DNA of 64,000 nt from the NCBI RefSeq assembly GCF_007747215.1, contig NZ_CP036273.1:2526322-2590321 (forward strand), in the 5' to 3' direction. The translations under genes were made by a program, and so were the position numbers. Position 1 is the stretch's first letter. Every line of letters starts with the position of its first letter. This DNA is from Urbifossiella limnaea. GTDB lineage: Bacteria > Planctomycetota > Planctomycetia > Gemmatales > Gemmataceae. Positions 36,090-43,741 of the stretch are shown here, piece after piece. The notes under the pieces are model-generated. The model ran no database searches and was not told the DNA's origin. It saw only the letters and a list, made by a program, of their open reading frames with translations.

Positions 36090-36131
36090 CGCCGCTTGCG
36101 GCGTTGCACTGAGGCAACGCCGCAAGCGGCG
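36090..36131. terminator. 18-bp perfect hairpin, repeat family B copy 2
   Basis: Arms 36090-36107 and 36114-36131 are perfect reverse complements around six bases. The left arm begins at the base after the SCO stop and the leftward gnd gene ends at 36138. It shares a 13-base core with the hairpin at 12863-12902. Confidence 0.75.
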
Positions 36132-36137
36132 GGTTGG

Positions 36138-37610
36138 TCACACGTTGTAGGCGTTGCTGGTCGTGTTCCCGCCGCGGCCCGTCCAGTTCGTGTGGAAGAA
36201 CTGCCCGCGCGGCTTGTCGGTCCGCTCGTAGGTGTGAGCCCCGAAGTAGTCGCGCTGCGCCTGCAGCAGGTTCGCCGGCAGCGCCGCCGTGCGGTAGCCG
36301 TCGTAGTAGCTCAGGGCGCTCCCCAGCGCCGGCAGCGGGATGCCGCCCGTCACGCCGGCCGCGATCGCCCGCCGCCAGCCGTGCTGGGCGCGGCCCAGCT
36401 CGCCGGCGAAGTACGGGTCGGTCAGCAGATTCACCAGCTTCGGGTTCTTGTCGAACGCTTCCTTGATCTTGCCCAGGAAGGCGCTGCGGATGATGCAGCC
36501 GCCGCGCCACATCAGGGCGATGCCGCCGTTGTTCAGCGTCCACCCGCTGGCTTTCGCCTGGGCCGCCATCAGCGCGTATCCCTGGGCGTAGCTCACCACC
36601 TTGCTCGCGTACAACGCCATCTCCACGTCCGCGATGAACTGCGTCTTGTCGGCCACCTTCGCCACCTTCGGCCCGGCCAGCAGTGGGGCGGCGGCGACGC
36701 GCTCGTCCTTCTGCGCCGACAGGCAGCGGGCGAACACGGCCTCGGCGATCAGCGTCAGCGGCACGCCGTGCTCGGTGGCCGCGTCCACCGTCCACTTCCC
36801 GGTCCCCTTCTGGCCGGCCTTGTCGAGAATCAGGTCCACCATGTCCTTTCCCGTCTCCGGGTCCTTGTACCCGAAGATCTCGGCGGTGATCTCGACGAGG
36901 TAGCTGTCGAGCACCCCCTTGTTCCACTTCGTGAACGTCTGCTGGACCTCGGCGTTGGACAGGCCGCCGACGTCGCGGAGGAGCTGGTAGCTCTCGCAGA
37001 TCATCTGCATGTCGCCGTACTCGATGCCGTTGTGGACCATCTTCACGAAGTGCCCCGACCCCTCCGGCCCGACCCAGTCGCAGCACGCCGCCTCGGTGCC
37101 GTCGGTGTCCTTCACCTTGGCGGCGATGGCCTGGAAGATCGGCTTGATCTCGGGCCACGCCGTTTCGTCGCCGCCGGGCATGATGCTCGGCCCCTTCAGC
37201 GCCCCCTCCTCGCCGCCGCTGACGCCACTGCCGACGTAGCGAATACCCTTCGCGGCGAGCTCTTTCATGCGGCGGGTGGTGTCGGGGAAGTGGGTGTTGC
37301 CGCCGTCGATGAGGATGTCACCCTTCTCCAGGAACGGGGCGACGGAGGCGATGGTGTCGTCCACGGCCTGACCGGCCTTGACCAGCATGACGATCTTGCG
37401 CGGCCGCTTAATGCTGGCGACGAACTCCGGCGGCGTCTTGCCGCCGACGAACTTCTTCCCCTTGCCGCGGCCGTTGACGAACTCGTCCACCTTGGCGGCG
37501 GTGCGGTTGTACACGGCGACGGTGTACCCGCGGGACTCCATGTTGAGCACGAGGTTCTCGCCCATGACGGCGAGACCGACGAGGCCGATGTCGGCGGTGG
37601 GGGTGGCCAT
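36138..37610 (-). CDS. gnd: 6-phosphogluconate dehydrogenase, decarboxylating
   Basis: A 490-residue enzyme of the oxidative pentose phosphate pathway that makes ribulose 5-phosphate, CO2 and reduced nicotinamide. The coenzyme loop GLVGLAVMGENL and NRTAAKVDEF are at the N-terminus, VGSGVSGGEEGALKGPSIMP and GHFVKMVHNGIEYGDMQ carry the catalytic Lys and substrate contacts, and the helical C-terminal domain ends in QFFHTNWTGRGGNTTSNAYN. The NRT sequence after the second strand fits NADP preference. The length is that of the long (about 470-490) homodimeric class. It is transcribed alone. Confidence 0.95.
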   Translation of the reverse strand: MATPTADIGLVGLAVMGENLVLNMESRGYTVAVYNRTAAKVDEFVNGRGKGKKFVGGKTPPEFVASIKRPRKIVMLVKAGQAVDDTIASVAPFLEKGDILIDGGNTHFPDTTRRMKELAAKGIRYVGSGVSGGEEGALKGPSIMPGGDETAWPEIKPIFQAIAAKVKDTDGTEAACCDWVGPEGSGHFVKMVHNGIEYGDMQMICESYQLLRDVGGLSNAEVQQTFTKWNKGVLDSYLVEITAEIFGYKDPETGKDMVDLILDKAGQKGTGKWTVDAATEHGVPLTLIAEAVFARCLSAQKDERVAAAPLLAGPKVAKVADKTQFIADVEMALYASKVVSYAQGYALMAAQAKASGWTLNNGGIALMWRGGCIIRSAFLGKIKEAFDKNPKLVNLLTDPYFAGELGRAQHGWRRAIAAGVTGGIPLPALGSALSYYDGYRTAALPANLLQAQRDYFGAHTYERTDKPRGQFFHTNWTGRGGNTTSNAYNV

Positions 37611-37683
37611 GGGCTTCCCTGGGGGACGGTGGATGGGGTCGGGTCGGGGGCCATTCTAGGAAGCGCCCCGGGGTCCGCCACGG

Positions 37684-39237
37684 TCACGCCCCGGCGACGG
37701 GTTCGCCCTCGGTGTCGCGGTGGGGTCGGCCGGCGGTGTAGGTGTCACGGCGAGTCGCATAGTCCGGCCGTTGCTCCGACGGTGCCAACTCCATCGCCTG
37801 TTCCTGCCGACGGACCGCCTCGGCGAAGTCGCCAGCTTCGGCCAGCGCCGCGGCCAGCGTGTCCACGTAGCTCGCCACGCGGAAGCCGGTCAGCTCGCAC
37901 GCCCGGGTCGCGTCCGTCACGGCCGCTGGGCCGTCGCGCAACCCATCGACGGGGCACGTCGCGCGCAGCCACGCCAACACGTTCAGGGTCGCCGGGTCGT
38001 CGGCGTTCCGCTCCTTCGCCATCAGATGGTCGGACAGTGCCCCCGAGTGGTCGCCGAGCTGCGCCCGGACCGCGCCGCGCAGGTTCAGCGGTCCCACGCC
38101 CACCTCGTCGCGCTCGACCGCGGCGGTGGCGTCGAGGAGGGCGCCGGTCAGGTCGCCCGACCGGCGTCGCGCCACGGCGCGGGCCACGTACCCACGCGGA
38201 CTATCGGGCGTCAGTCGGATCGCGGTCGTGAAGTCGGCCTCCGCGGCGTCGCGGTCACCGCGCTCGTGGTGGAGGTAGCCGCGCTGCACGAAAACGGCCG
38301 GGTCGTCGGGGGCCAGCTCGGCGGCGCGGTTGAAGTCGGCGAGCGCGCCGTCCGTGTCGCGGAGGCGGACGCGCGACAGCCCGCGGTTGAACACCGGGGC
38401 CACGTCGTCCGGGTCGAGCTTCACCGACTCGCCGAAGTCGGCCGCGGCCGCCGCGTAGTCGCCTAGCTCGGAGTGGGCCACGCCGCGGAGGTTGAACGCC
38501 GCCGCGTTGTGCGGGTCGAGGCGGAGTACCCACGTGAAGTCGTTGACCGCCTTGGGGTGCTCGCCGCGAGCCGACCACAGCCGGCCGCGGTGCCAGTAGG
38601 CGTCGGGGCCGGTCGGGTTCAGCCGCAGCGCCGTCGCCAGGTCCGCGAGCGCCTCGTCGCCGCGGCCGAGGTCGTTTAGCGACAGCGCGCGGTAGACGTA
38701 CGCGCGGGCGTGGTGCGGGTTCAGCGCCAGTGCGGCGTCGTAGTCGGCCACCGCGTCGGCGTGGCGGCTGAGCGACGACAAGGCGTTCCCCCGGTTGAAC
38801 AGCGCCCGGAAGGTCTGCGGTGCGAGCGCCAGCGCGGCGTCGAAGTCCGCGAGTGCCGCCTCGTACTCGCGGAGTCGGCTGCGGGCCGCGCCGCGGCCGT
38901 TGAGCGGGTCGGGGTCGTCGGGGGCGAGCTCGGCAGCGCGGGTGTAGTCGGCGACGGCATCGGCCAGGTCGCCGGCGTCGGCGCGGGCGGTGGCGCGGTT
39001 GTGGAACGCGGCCGCGAAGTCGGGTCGTAGGTCGATGGCCCGCGTGAAGTCGGCAACGGCCGCGGCCGGGTCGCCGGCGGCGGCGTGGGCGTTACCGCGG
39101 AGGAACAGGAGTTCGGGGTCCGTCGGGTCGAGGTCGATTGCCCCGGAGAACACGTCGGCCGCCTTCTCGTACTCGCCGCGGCGGACGTAGGTCTGGCCGC
39201 GGCGGACAAGGGTCGGCAGGTCGGGCACGAAGCTCAT
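37684..39237 (-). CDS. tetratricopeptide repeat protein
   Basis: A 517-residue protein made of about 13 consecutive TPR units of 34 residues. Examples are RGEYEKAADVFSGAIDLDP, GDPAAAVADFTRAIDLRPDF, GDLADAVADYTRAAELAPDD and GDYAAAAADFGESVKLDPDD. The superhelix would bind other proteins. There is no signal peptide. The last two units diverge (GPAAVTDATRACELTGFR, GDFAEAVRRQEQAMELAP) and look like the family of planctomycete TPR proteins that end in a basic tail. Starting at 39237 removes an unrelated upstream extension. The partner is unknown. Confidence 0.88.
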   Translation of the reverse strand: MSFVPDLPTLVRRGQTYVRRGEYEKAADVFSGAIDLDPTDPELLFLRGNAHAAAGDPAAAVADFTRAIDLRPDFAAAFHNRATARADAGDLADAVADYTRAAELAPDDPDPLNGRGAARSRLREYEAALADFDAALALAPQTFRALFNRGNALSSLSRHADAVADYDAALALNPHHARAYVYRALSLNDLGRGDEALADLATALRLNPTGPDAYWHRGRLWSARGEHPKAVNDFTWVLRLDPHNAAAFNLRGVAHSELGDYAAAAADFGESVKLDPDDVAPVFNRGLSRVRLRDTDGALADFNRAAELAPDDPAVFVQRGYLHHERGDRDAAEADFTTAIRLTPDSPRGYVARAVARRRSGDLTGALLDATAAVERDEVGVGPLNLRGAVRAQLGDHSGALSDHLMAKERNADDPATLNVLAWLRATCPVDGLRDGPAAVTDATRACELTGFRVASYVDTLAAALAEAGDFAEAVRRQEQAMELAPSEQRPDYATRRDTYTAGRPHRDTEGEPVAGA

Positions 39238-39325
39238 GCCCCGATTATACCGCGATGAGCACGGATGAAGCGGCACCCGGGTTGCAAGCTCGCAGCGGTC
39301 GATTTTGTCCCTGTGGAGGAACCCT

Positions 39326-39544
39326 ATGAACCGGGTCATCGTGTTCGCGTCCGTCTGCTCCCTGACCGTTGGCGGCTTGCTCGGATGCGGCGCCGGCTCC
39401 GGCTCGCCGACGACCCGCTCCGTCACCCCGACCGAGAAGCGCCACGACGTGCAGGTCGAGCTGCCCGGCGCGAAAGTGAAAGTGCGAAGCGAAGATGACG
39501 GCCGGGTAAAGTTGGACGTGCAGACGAAGGGCACGGGGCGTTGA
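39326..39544 (+). CDS. small lipoprotein
   Basis: A 72-residue protein. MNRVIVFASVCSLTVGGLLGC is a lipoprotein signal with the lipidated Cys at 21. The mature part is about 50 residues, with VQVELPGAKVKVRSEDDGRV forming two likely beta-strands. GGAGGA at 39315-39320 supports the ATG at 39326. It is divergent from the TPR gene across 88 bases. No family is recognised. It is probably a surface or periplasmic peptide. Confidence 0.6.
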   Translation: MNRVIVFASVCSLTVGGLLGCGAGSGSPTTRSVTPTEKRHDVQVELPGAKVKVRSEDDGRVKLDVQTKGTGR

Positions 39545-39745
39545 TTCCTGCAACACTCTTTCTTACCGCCGACTCGAGGGGTCCCCGAAACCCCCGGGGA
39601 AATTTCAGGCGAATCAGTCGTGGGCCGAACGCCGGTGATTCGTTTGGCATTTCGCTTGCGTTCGCCCCGCCGCACGCTATTGTCCCCGCCTTCCGGGACG
39701 CGGCGCAAGGGGGGACCAGTGCGCCGACCCGGCCGGGGAACCCTT

Positions 39746-39934
39746 ATGGCCCGCCGTCTCTCCCTCGTGCTTTTCGTCGGCGTCGCCACGGCGTCCGCCT
39801 CCGGCGCCGCCCCGACCGTTCCTGCTGCCGCGGTGTCGACCGCCGTCCGCGCTACTCATGTCCCGGTGATCGACCTCACACACCTGTTCGACCGGCTAAC
39901 CGTTCCCCTGGGTACGGTACCGGTTCGGGACTGA
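39746..39934 (+). CDS. possible small secreted peptide
   Basis: A 62-residue open frame starting MARRLSLVLFVGVATASASG, a good signal peptide, leaving about 40 residues ending VIDLTHLFDRLTVPLG. A promoter-like pair (TTGCGT, 16 bases, TATTGT) lies about 60-90 bases upstream. No homologue is recognised and the ribosome site is weak, so it may not be a gene. Confidence 0.35.
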   Translation: MARRLSLVLFVGVATASASGAAPTVPAAAVSTAVRATHVPVIDLTHLFDRLTVPLGTVPVRD

Positions 39935-40037
39935 CCCGGGCGCTTCCCGGCGGACACCCGGACGGGTACAGTACGGACGCGGGGACGTGAGCCGGAACAA
40001 CCCGGCCGTCGGCCCGCCGCTCGACCCCGGGGTTTCC

Positions 40038-40862
40038 ATGCTGTCCGCCCGCCGCCGGCTCGCGCTGCTCCTGTGCGCCGCCCCGCTGGCCCTCCCCGCC
40101 GCTTCCACCGCCGACGATAAGGCCGACCCGAAGTTACTCGTCGAGGTGCAGACCGGGACGCTGCCGATCGTCATCGTCGCCGCGCACGGCGGCACCGAGA
40201 AGATTCCCGGCGTGCCCGAGCGGATGGGCGTCGGCGTCAAGCAGTTCGCCACCGTCCGCGACGTGGGCACGGACAAGCTGGCCAAGGCCTACGCCGCCGA
40301 CGTGGAGCGGCAGCTGGGCAAGAAGCCGTGGGTGGTCATCGCCAAGTACGACCGCAAGTTCGTGGACGCCAACCGCGCCGCCGACCAGGCCTACGAGGTG
40401 AAGGAGGCGAAGGCCTACTACGACGCCTACCACGTGCCGCTGGTCGCCGCCCTGAAGGCGGTGAAGGAGAAGCACGGCAACGGCATCCTGCTCGACGTTC
40501 ACGGCCAGGGGAAGTACCCGGACGCGTTGCTCCGCGGCACCCAGAACGGCAAGTCCGTGGTGCTGTTGCGGCAGCGGCACGGGTTCGCCGCGGTCAACGG
40601 CAAGAACAGCATCCTCGGCCGGTTCGAGCGCGGCGGCAACAAGGTACTGCCGCGGGCCGACGCCGGGGAGAAGGCGAAGGAGGAGACCGGCTACACCGGC
40701 GGGTTTGCCGTCGCCAACTACGGCAGCCACACCGGCTACGGCATCGACGCCATTCAACTGGAGATCGGCACCAACTACCGCTCGGCCGACAACCTCGCCA
40801 AGACGGCCCGCGACCTGGCCGACGCCACGGTCGCGTTCCACGACGCGTACCTGAAGAAGTAG
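40038..40862 (+). CDS. secreted N-formylglutamate amidohydrolase-like protein
   Basis: A 274-residue protein with signal peptide MLSARRRLALLLCAAPLALPAAST. The fold pattern of the N-formylglutamate amidohydrolase (FGase) family is present: PIVIVAAHGGTEKIPGVPER with a metal-type His, ANRAADQAYEV, HGNGILLDVHGQGKYPD with a second His, and GYGIDAIQLEIGTNYR near the C-terminus. Cytoplasmic FGases act in histidine breakdown, whereas this one is exported and may cleave another amide. A GTG at 39987 would only lengthen the N-terminus. A terminator hairpin follows. Confidence 0.78.
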   Translation: MLSARRRLALLLCAAPLALPAASTADDKADPKLLVEVQTGTLPIVIVAAHGGTEKIPGVPERMGVGVKQFATVRDVGTDKLAKAYAADVERQLGKKPWVVIAKYDRKFVDANRAADQAYEVKEAKAYYDAYHVPLVAALKAVKEKHGNGILLDVHGQGKYPDALLRGTQNGKSVVLLRQRHGFAAVNGKNSILGRFERGGNKVLPRADAGEKAKEETGYTGGFAVANYGSHTGYGIDAIQLEIGTNYRSADNLAKTARDLADATVAFHDAYLKK

Positions 40863-40865
40863 AGG

Positions 40866-40966
40866 ACGGGAGACCGGATTCAGGAGTCAGGAAAGCCCGG
40901 GGTACACCCCCCGGGCTTTCCTCGTTTACCTGCGTCTCCCGTCTCCTGTCTCCTGCCTCCTGAGTC
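40866..40966. repeat. heptamer run and imperfect inverted repeat around a terminator
   Basis: Five variants of a 7-base CTC-rich unit stand in tandem at 40932-40966. Their complement is partly present on the other side of the terminator hairpin: nine bases at 40866-40874 match 40934-40942, and 40875-40890 match 40951-40966 at 14 of 16 positions. It looks like one more intergenic palindromic element wrapped round the terminator. Confidence 0.45.
40890..40921 (+). terminator. hairpin terminator
   Basis: A 13-bp perfect stem (40890-40902 with 40909-40921) around six bases, followed by CTCGTTT, 27 bases after the amidohydrolase stop. Confidence 0.75.
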
Positions 40967-41098
40967 CCCGGCAAGTGGCGCAGACACGGCAAGAAGGTGC
41001 CGCTATCGTCCCGCCGCGTTGACCCGGGCAGGTCGGCCCCCGCGGCACCGGAACGTCGTGGGTTCCCCCGTCCGACCCGCCCGCCAGGAGACGAGGCG

Positions 41099-42067
41099 AT
41101 GACGATTTCCCGGTACAAGATCATGGCCGGCATCCTCGGCGTGTCGCTCGGCGGGCTCGCCGTCGCGGGCCAGTGCAGCCGCCCCGACACCCCGCACCGC
41201 AGCAACGACACCCCGACCGCCGACCCGAAGGTGCCCAGCGCCGGGGCCAAGCCGGCGCCACTGCCGGCCGTGCCGCCGCCGCCGGCCGTGTTGCCGTTGC
41301 CGACCGTGCCGAGCCCTGTGACGGTGGACCTGCCGGCGCTGCCGCTGCCACTGCCCACGTCCGCGCCGTCGAAGCTGCCCGAACTGCCGGTGGCGCCGCC
41401 GGTAAAGGTCGAGGCCCCCCGGCCGGTGTCGGTGCCGACTCCGATCGTGATCCCTGCATCCGGGACGACGCTGCCGGACGTCACGCCCGCGCTGCCGCCG
41501 ATGACGCCGAAGGCGGCCCCGCTTCCTGCAGTCGAGCCGATGCCCCCGACGGCCGCGCTGATCCCGGCGCCGCCCGCTACGACCGCCGTCGTCACCACGC
41601 CGGCCCTGCCGCCGACCGCGGTGCCGCCGACGCCGTCCGTCGAACCCGCCCCGCCGCGCCCGACGCCGGCCGCCGTGACGCCGGCGCCGCAGCAGCAGGC
41701 CGTTGCGGTGGCCAACCGGTTCCGCATCCTGCTGCGGGTCGGCGAGGGCGAGCCGATGTTCGAGGTCAAGAGCGGCGACGACCTGGTGTTGCGCGTCGTC
41801 TGCGAGAAGGTGGACGTGAAGAGCCCCGAGAAGGGGCAGGGGCCGTCGTCGGTCGTGGCCACGGGCCGCGTGCGGTTCGTCGGGTTTGGGGCCGAGGGGA
41901 CGTGCGAGAGCCTGTCGTTCCAGGCCGGTTCCGGTGAGGTGGCGATGACCGGCGCCGTCCGCGTGCAGGTAAAGGACCGCATCGGTCGGGTCGAGTCCGA
42001 GCTGACCAGCGACCGCCTCCAATACCGGCTCGACGCCAACGCGCTACCGGGCACCCTGCGGCCGTAA
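41099..42067 (+). CDS. proline-rich exported protein with LptA/OstA-like C-terminal domain
   Basis: A 322-residue protein. Residues 1-24 (MTISRYKIMAGILGVSLGGL) form a signal anchor or signal peptide. Residues 35-205 are an extended Pro/Ala/Val-rich region that could span the periplasm or cell wall. The last 110 residues (FRILLRVGEGEPMFEVKSG, VVATGRVRFVGFGAEGTCES, EVAMTGAVRVQVKDRIG) are repeating strands like the beta-jellyroll of LptA/OstA proteins that bind lipopolysaccharide. That match is by pattern only. AGGAG at 41086-41090 supports the start. Confidence 0.55.
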   Translation: MTISRYKIMAGILGVSLGGLAVAGQCSRPDTPHRSNDTPTADPKVPSAGAKPAPLPAVPPPPAVLPLPTVPSPVTVDLPALPLPLPTSAPSKLPELPVAPPVKVEAPRPVSVPTPIVIPASGTTLPDVTPALPPMTPKAAPLPAVEPMPPTAALIPAPPATTAVVTTPALPPTAVPPTPSVEPAPPRPTPAAVTPAPQQQAVAVANRFRILLRVGEGEPMFEVKSGDDLVLRVVCEKVDVKSPEKGQGPSSVVATGRVRFVGFGAEGTCESLSFQAGSGEVAMTGAVRVQVKDRIGRVESELTSDRLQYRLDANALPGTLRP

Positions 42068-42078
42068 GCGAGAGCGCA

Positions 42079-42157
42079 GGCGAGCGGCCCGCGTGAGCGG
42101 GCTGTTCCTCAGCGCCACATGGGCTGAGGAACAGCCCGCTCACGCGGGCCGCTCGCC
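42079..42157. terminator. 35-bp perfect hairpin, repeat family A copy 2
   Basis: Arms 42079-42113 and 42123-42157 are perfect reverse complements around nine bases. They share the first 29 bases of the copy at 29993-30070 except for one C-to-G change that is matched by the opposite change in the other arm. It lies between convergent genes. Confidence 0.8.
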
Positions 42158-42170
42158 TTTGCGCATCTGG

Positions 42171-42431
42171 TCAGAACCGCGGCGTCGGCCGCTCCCAATT
42201 CGCGTCGTAGGCCAGCGAGAACACCTGCTGCACCTTCTCCGCCCGGTTCGGAGCGTCGCTCAACAGCACCTCCAGCGCCTGCCGCAGTAGCTTTGCCCGC
42301 GGGTCGGCCGCGGCCGCGGCCGGGTCGGCGCCTCGGCCGACGCGGTCGAGTGTCGCGGCGAGGTCGAGCACCCGGCTGCGGGCGTCCAGGAAGAACTGGT
42401 CGAGCGCGCGGGCGGCGGGGAGCGGTGTCAT
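42171..42431 (-). CDS. small hypothetical protein coupled to larE
   Basis: An 86-residue, mostly helical protein (ALDQFFLDARSRVLDLAATL, KLLRQALEVLLSDAPNRAEK) ending in a short aromatic tail. No family is recognised. Its ATG overlaps the TGA of larE by the ATGA pattern, so translation is coupled to that gene and the pair probably act together. There is no signal peptide or membrane segment. It is the last gene of the four-gene operon and is followed by the family A hairpin. Confidence 0.65.
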   Translation of the reverse strand: MTPLPAARALDQFFLDARSRVLDLAATLDRVGRGADPAAAAADPRAKLLRQALEVLLSDAPNRAEKVQQVFSLAYDANWERPTPRF

Positions 42432-43285
42432 GTCGGGTTCGCGGTCGGGGTGAAACGGGCCTTCAGTTCCAGCGGCACCAGCTCGTTCAGGCTCCCGGAG
42501 CGGAAGCCGTCCAGGTCGAGCGTCACGAACGTGAACCCGAGCCGGCGGAACTCGCGCGTCAGCCCGGCACGCATGTCCGCGTCGGCGAGCCGCGCGATCT
42601 CGTGGGCCGGCACCTCGACGCGGGCCAGCTCGCCCTCGTGGTAGCGGACGCGGCACTCGCGCAACCCCAGCCCACGCAGGTACGCCTCGGCGTCTTCCAC
42701 GCGGCGGGTGCGCTCGGGCGTGACGGCCAACCCCGGGGCCAGCCGGCTCGACAGGCACGGGGCGGCGGGCTTGTCCCACGTCGGCAGGTTCCAGTGCCGC
42801 GCGACCGCCCGCACGTCGGCCTTCGTGAACCCCGCTTCCTGTAACGGGTGTCGCACGGCGTGCTCCGCGGCGGCGGCGAGGCCCGGGCGGTAGTCGCCGT
42901 TGTCGTCGAGGTTCGCCCCGCTGACGATCACTGGTACGCCGAGCCGTGGGAGTAGGTCTTCGACCCGCGCGTAGAGCTCGCTCTTGCAGTGGTAGCAGCG
43001 GTCGCCGCCGTTCCGCAGGTAGTCCGGGTTCTCGAACTCGTCCGTGGCGACGACGACGTGCCGGATGCCGATGTGGGCCGCCAGTTCACGGGCGGTGGCG
43101 AGTTCGGCCCGCGGCACGCTCGGGCTGTCGGCCGTGACCGCGACCGCCCTGTCGCCGAGCGCAAGGTGCGCCGCCTGTGCCACGACGGTGCTGTCGATGC
43201 CGCCGCTGAACGCGACCGCGACGCCCGGCAGCTCGCCAAGCACGGCGAGGAGCCGGTCGCGCTTTGTGATCAACTCGGGCGTCAT
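42428..43285 (-). CDS. larE: LarE-type ATP-dependent sulfur transferase
   Basis: A 285-residue PP-loop enzyme. SGGIDST (27-33) binds ATP, HPLQEAGFTKADVRAVAR and PTWDKPAAPCLSSR are family hallmarks, and Cys177 in PCLSSR matches the sacrificial cysteine that supplies sulfur in Lactiplantibacillus LarE. CYHC (97-100) adds a further Cys pair, as in LarE proteins that may hold an iron-sulfur cluster. LarE thiolates pyridinium dicarboxylate mononucleotide for the nickel-pincer cofactor. larB, larC and larA are absent here. It lies three bases after uspA in a coupled operon. Confidence 0.88.
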   Translation of the reverse strand: MTPELITKRDRLLAVLGELPGVAVAFSGGIDSTVVAQAAHLALGDRAVAVTADSPSVPRAELATARELAAHIGIRHVVVATDEFENPDYLRNGGDRCYHCKSELYARVEDLLPRLGVPVIVSGANLDDNGDYRPGLAAAAEHAVRHPLQEAGFTKADVRAVARHWNLPTWDKPAAPCLSSRLAPGLAVTPERTRRVEDAEAYLRGLGLRECRVRYHEGELARVEVPAHEIARLADADMRAGLTREFRRLGFTFVTLDLDGFRSGSLNELVPLELKARFTPTANPT

Positions 43286-43288
43286 GGC

Positions 43289-43741
43289 TCACTTCGCCGG
43301 CGGGCGGACGGTCAGGACGGGGCAGGGGGCGTGCCGCACGATCCGCTCGGCGACGCTGCCGAGGAGGAAGTGCGCCAGACCGGTACGGCCGTGGGTCCCG
43401 ATGCACAGCAGGTCGGCCTTTAACTCCTCGGCCGCGGTCACGATCTCCGCGGCGGGGGCGCCGATGCGCACCTCGGTCGTCGGGCGCAATCCTTCTAGCC
43501 CGACGCGCTTCACGAACGCGGCCAGCCCGGCCTTACCGGCCTCGACCATGTCGGCGAGTGCGGGTGTGGTGACGGGCGTCGGCATCATCACGTCGGGGAC
43601 GACGAGTGTCAGGTCTTGCACGACGTGTACGAGCGTGAGTTCGGCGCCGAACTTCGTGGCCAGCTCGGCGGCGTAGCGGACGGCGGGGACGGACGAGTCG
43701 CTGAAGTCGGTCGGAGCGAGGACTCGGCGGATGGCGATCAC
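43289..43741 (-). CDS. universal stress protein (UspA family)
   Basis: A 150-residue single-domain protein. IRRVLAPTDFSDSSVPAVRY at the N-terminus and GTHGRTGLAHFLLGSVAERI near residues 115-134 match the UspA fold, the latter carrying the G-x2-G-x9-G-S pattern of ATP-binding members. Such proteins support survival of stress or energy limitation through poorly defined ATP-dependent steps. A GTG start overlaps the upstream stop (GTGA), so translation is coupled to the aminotransferase-like gene. Confidence 0.9.
   Translation of the reverse strand: MIAIRRVLAPTDFSDSSVPAVRYAAELATKFGAELTLVHVVQDLTLVVPDVMMPTPVTTPALADMVEAGKAGLAAFVKRVGLEGLRPTTEVRIGAPAAEIVTAAEELKADLLCIGTHGRTGLAHFLLGSVAERIVRHAPCPVLTVRPPAK

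Noticed and set aside
40932-40966. Short tandem repeats considered as a CRISPR array
   Set aside because: The units are seven bases and have no spacers; no cas gene is in the window.
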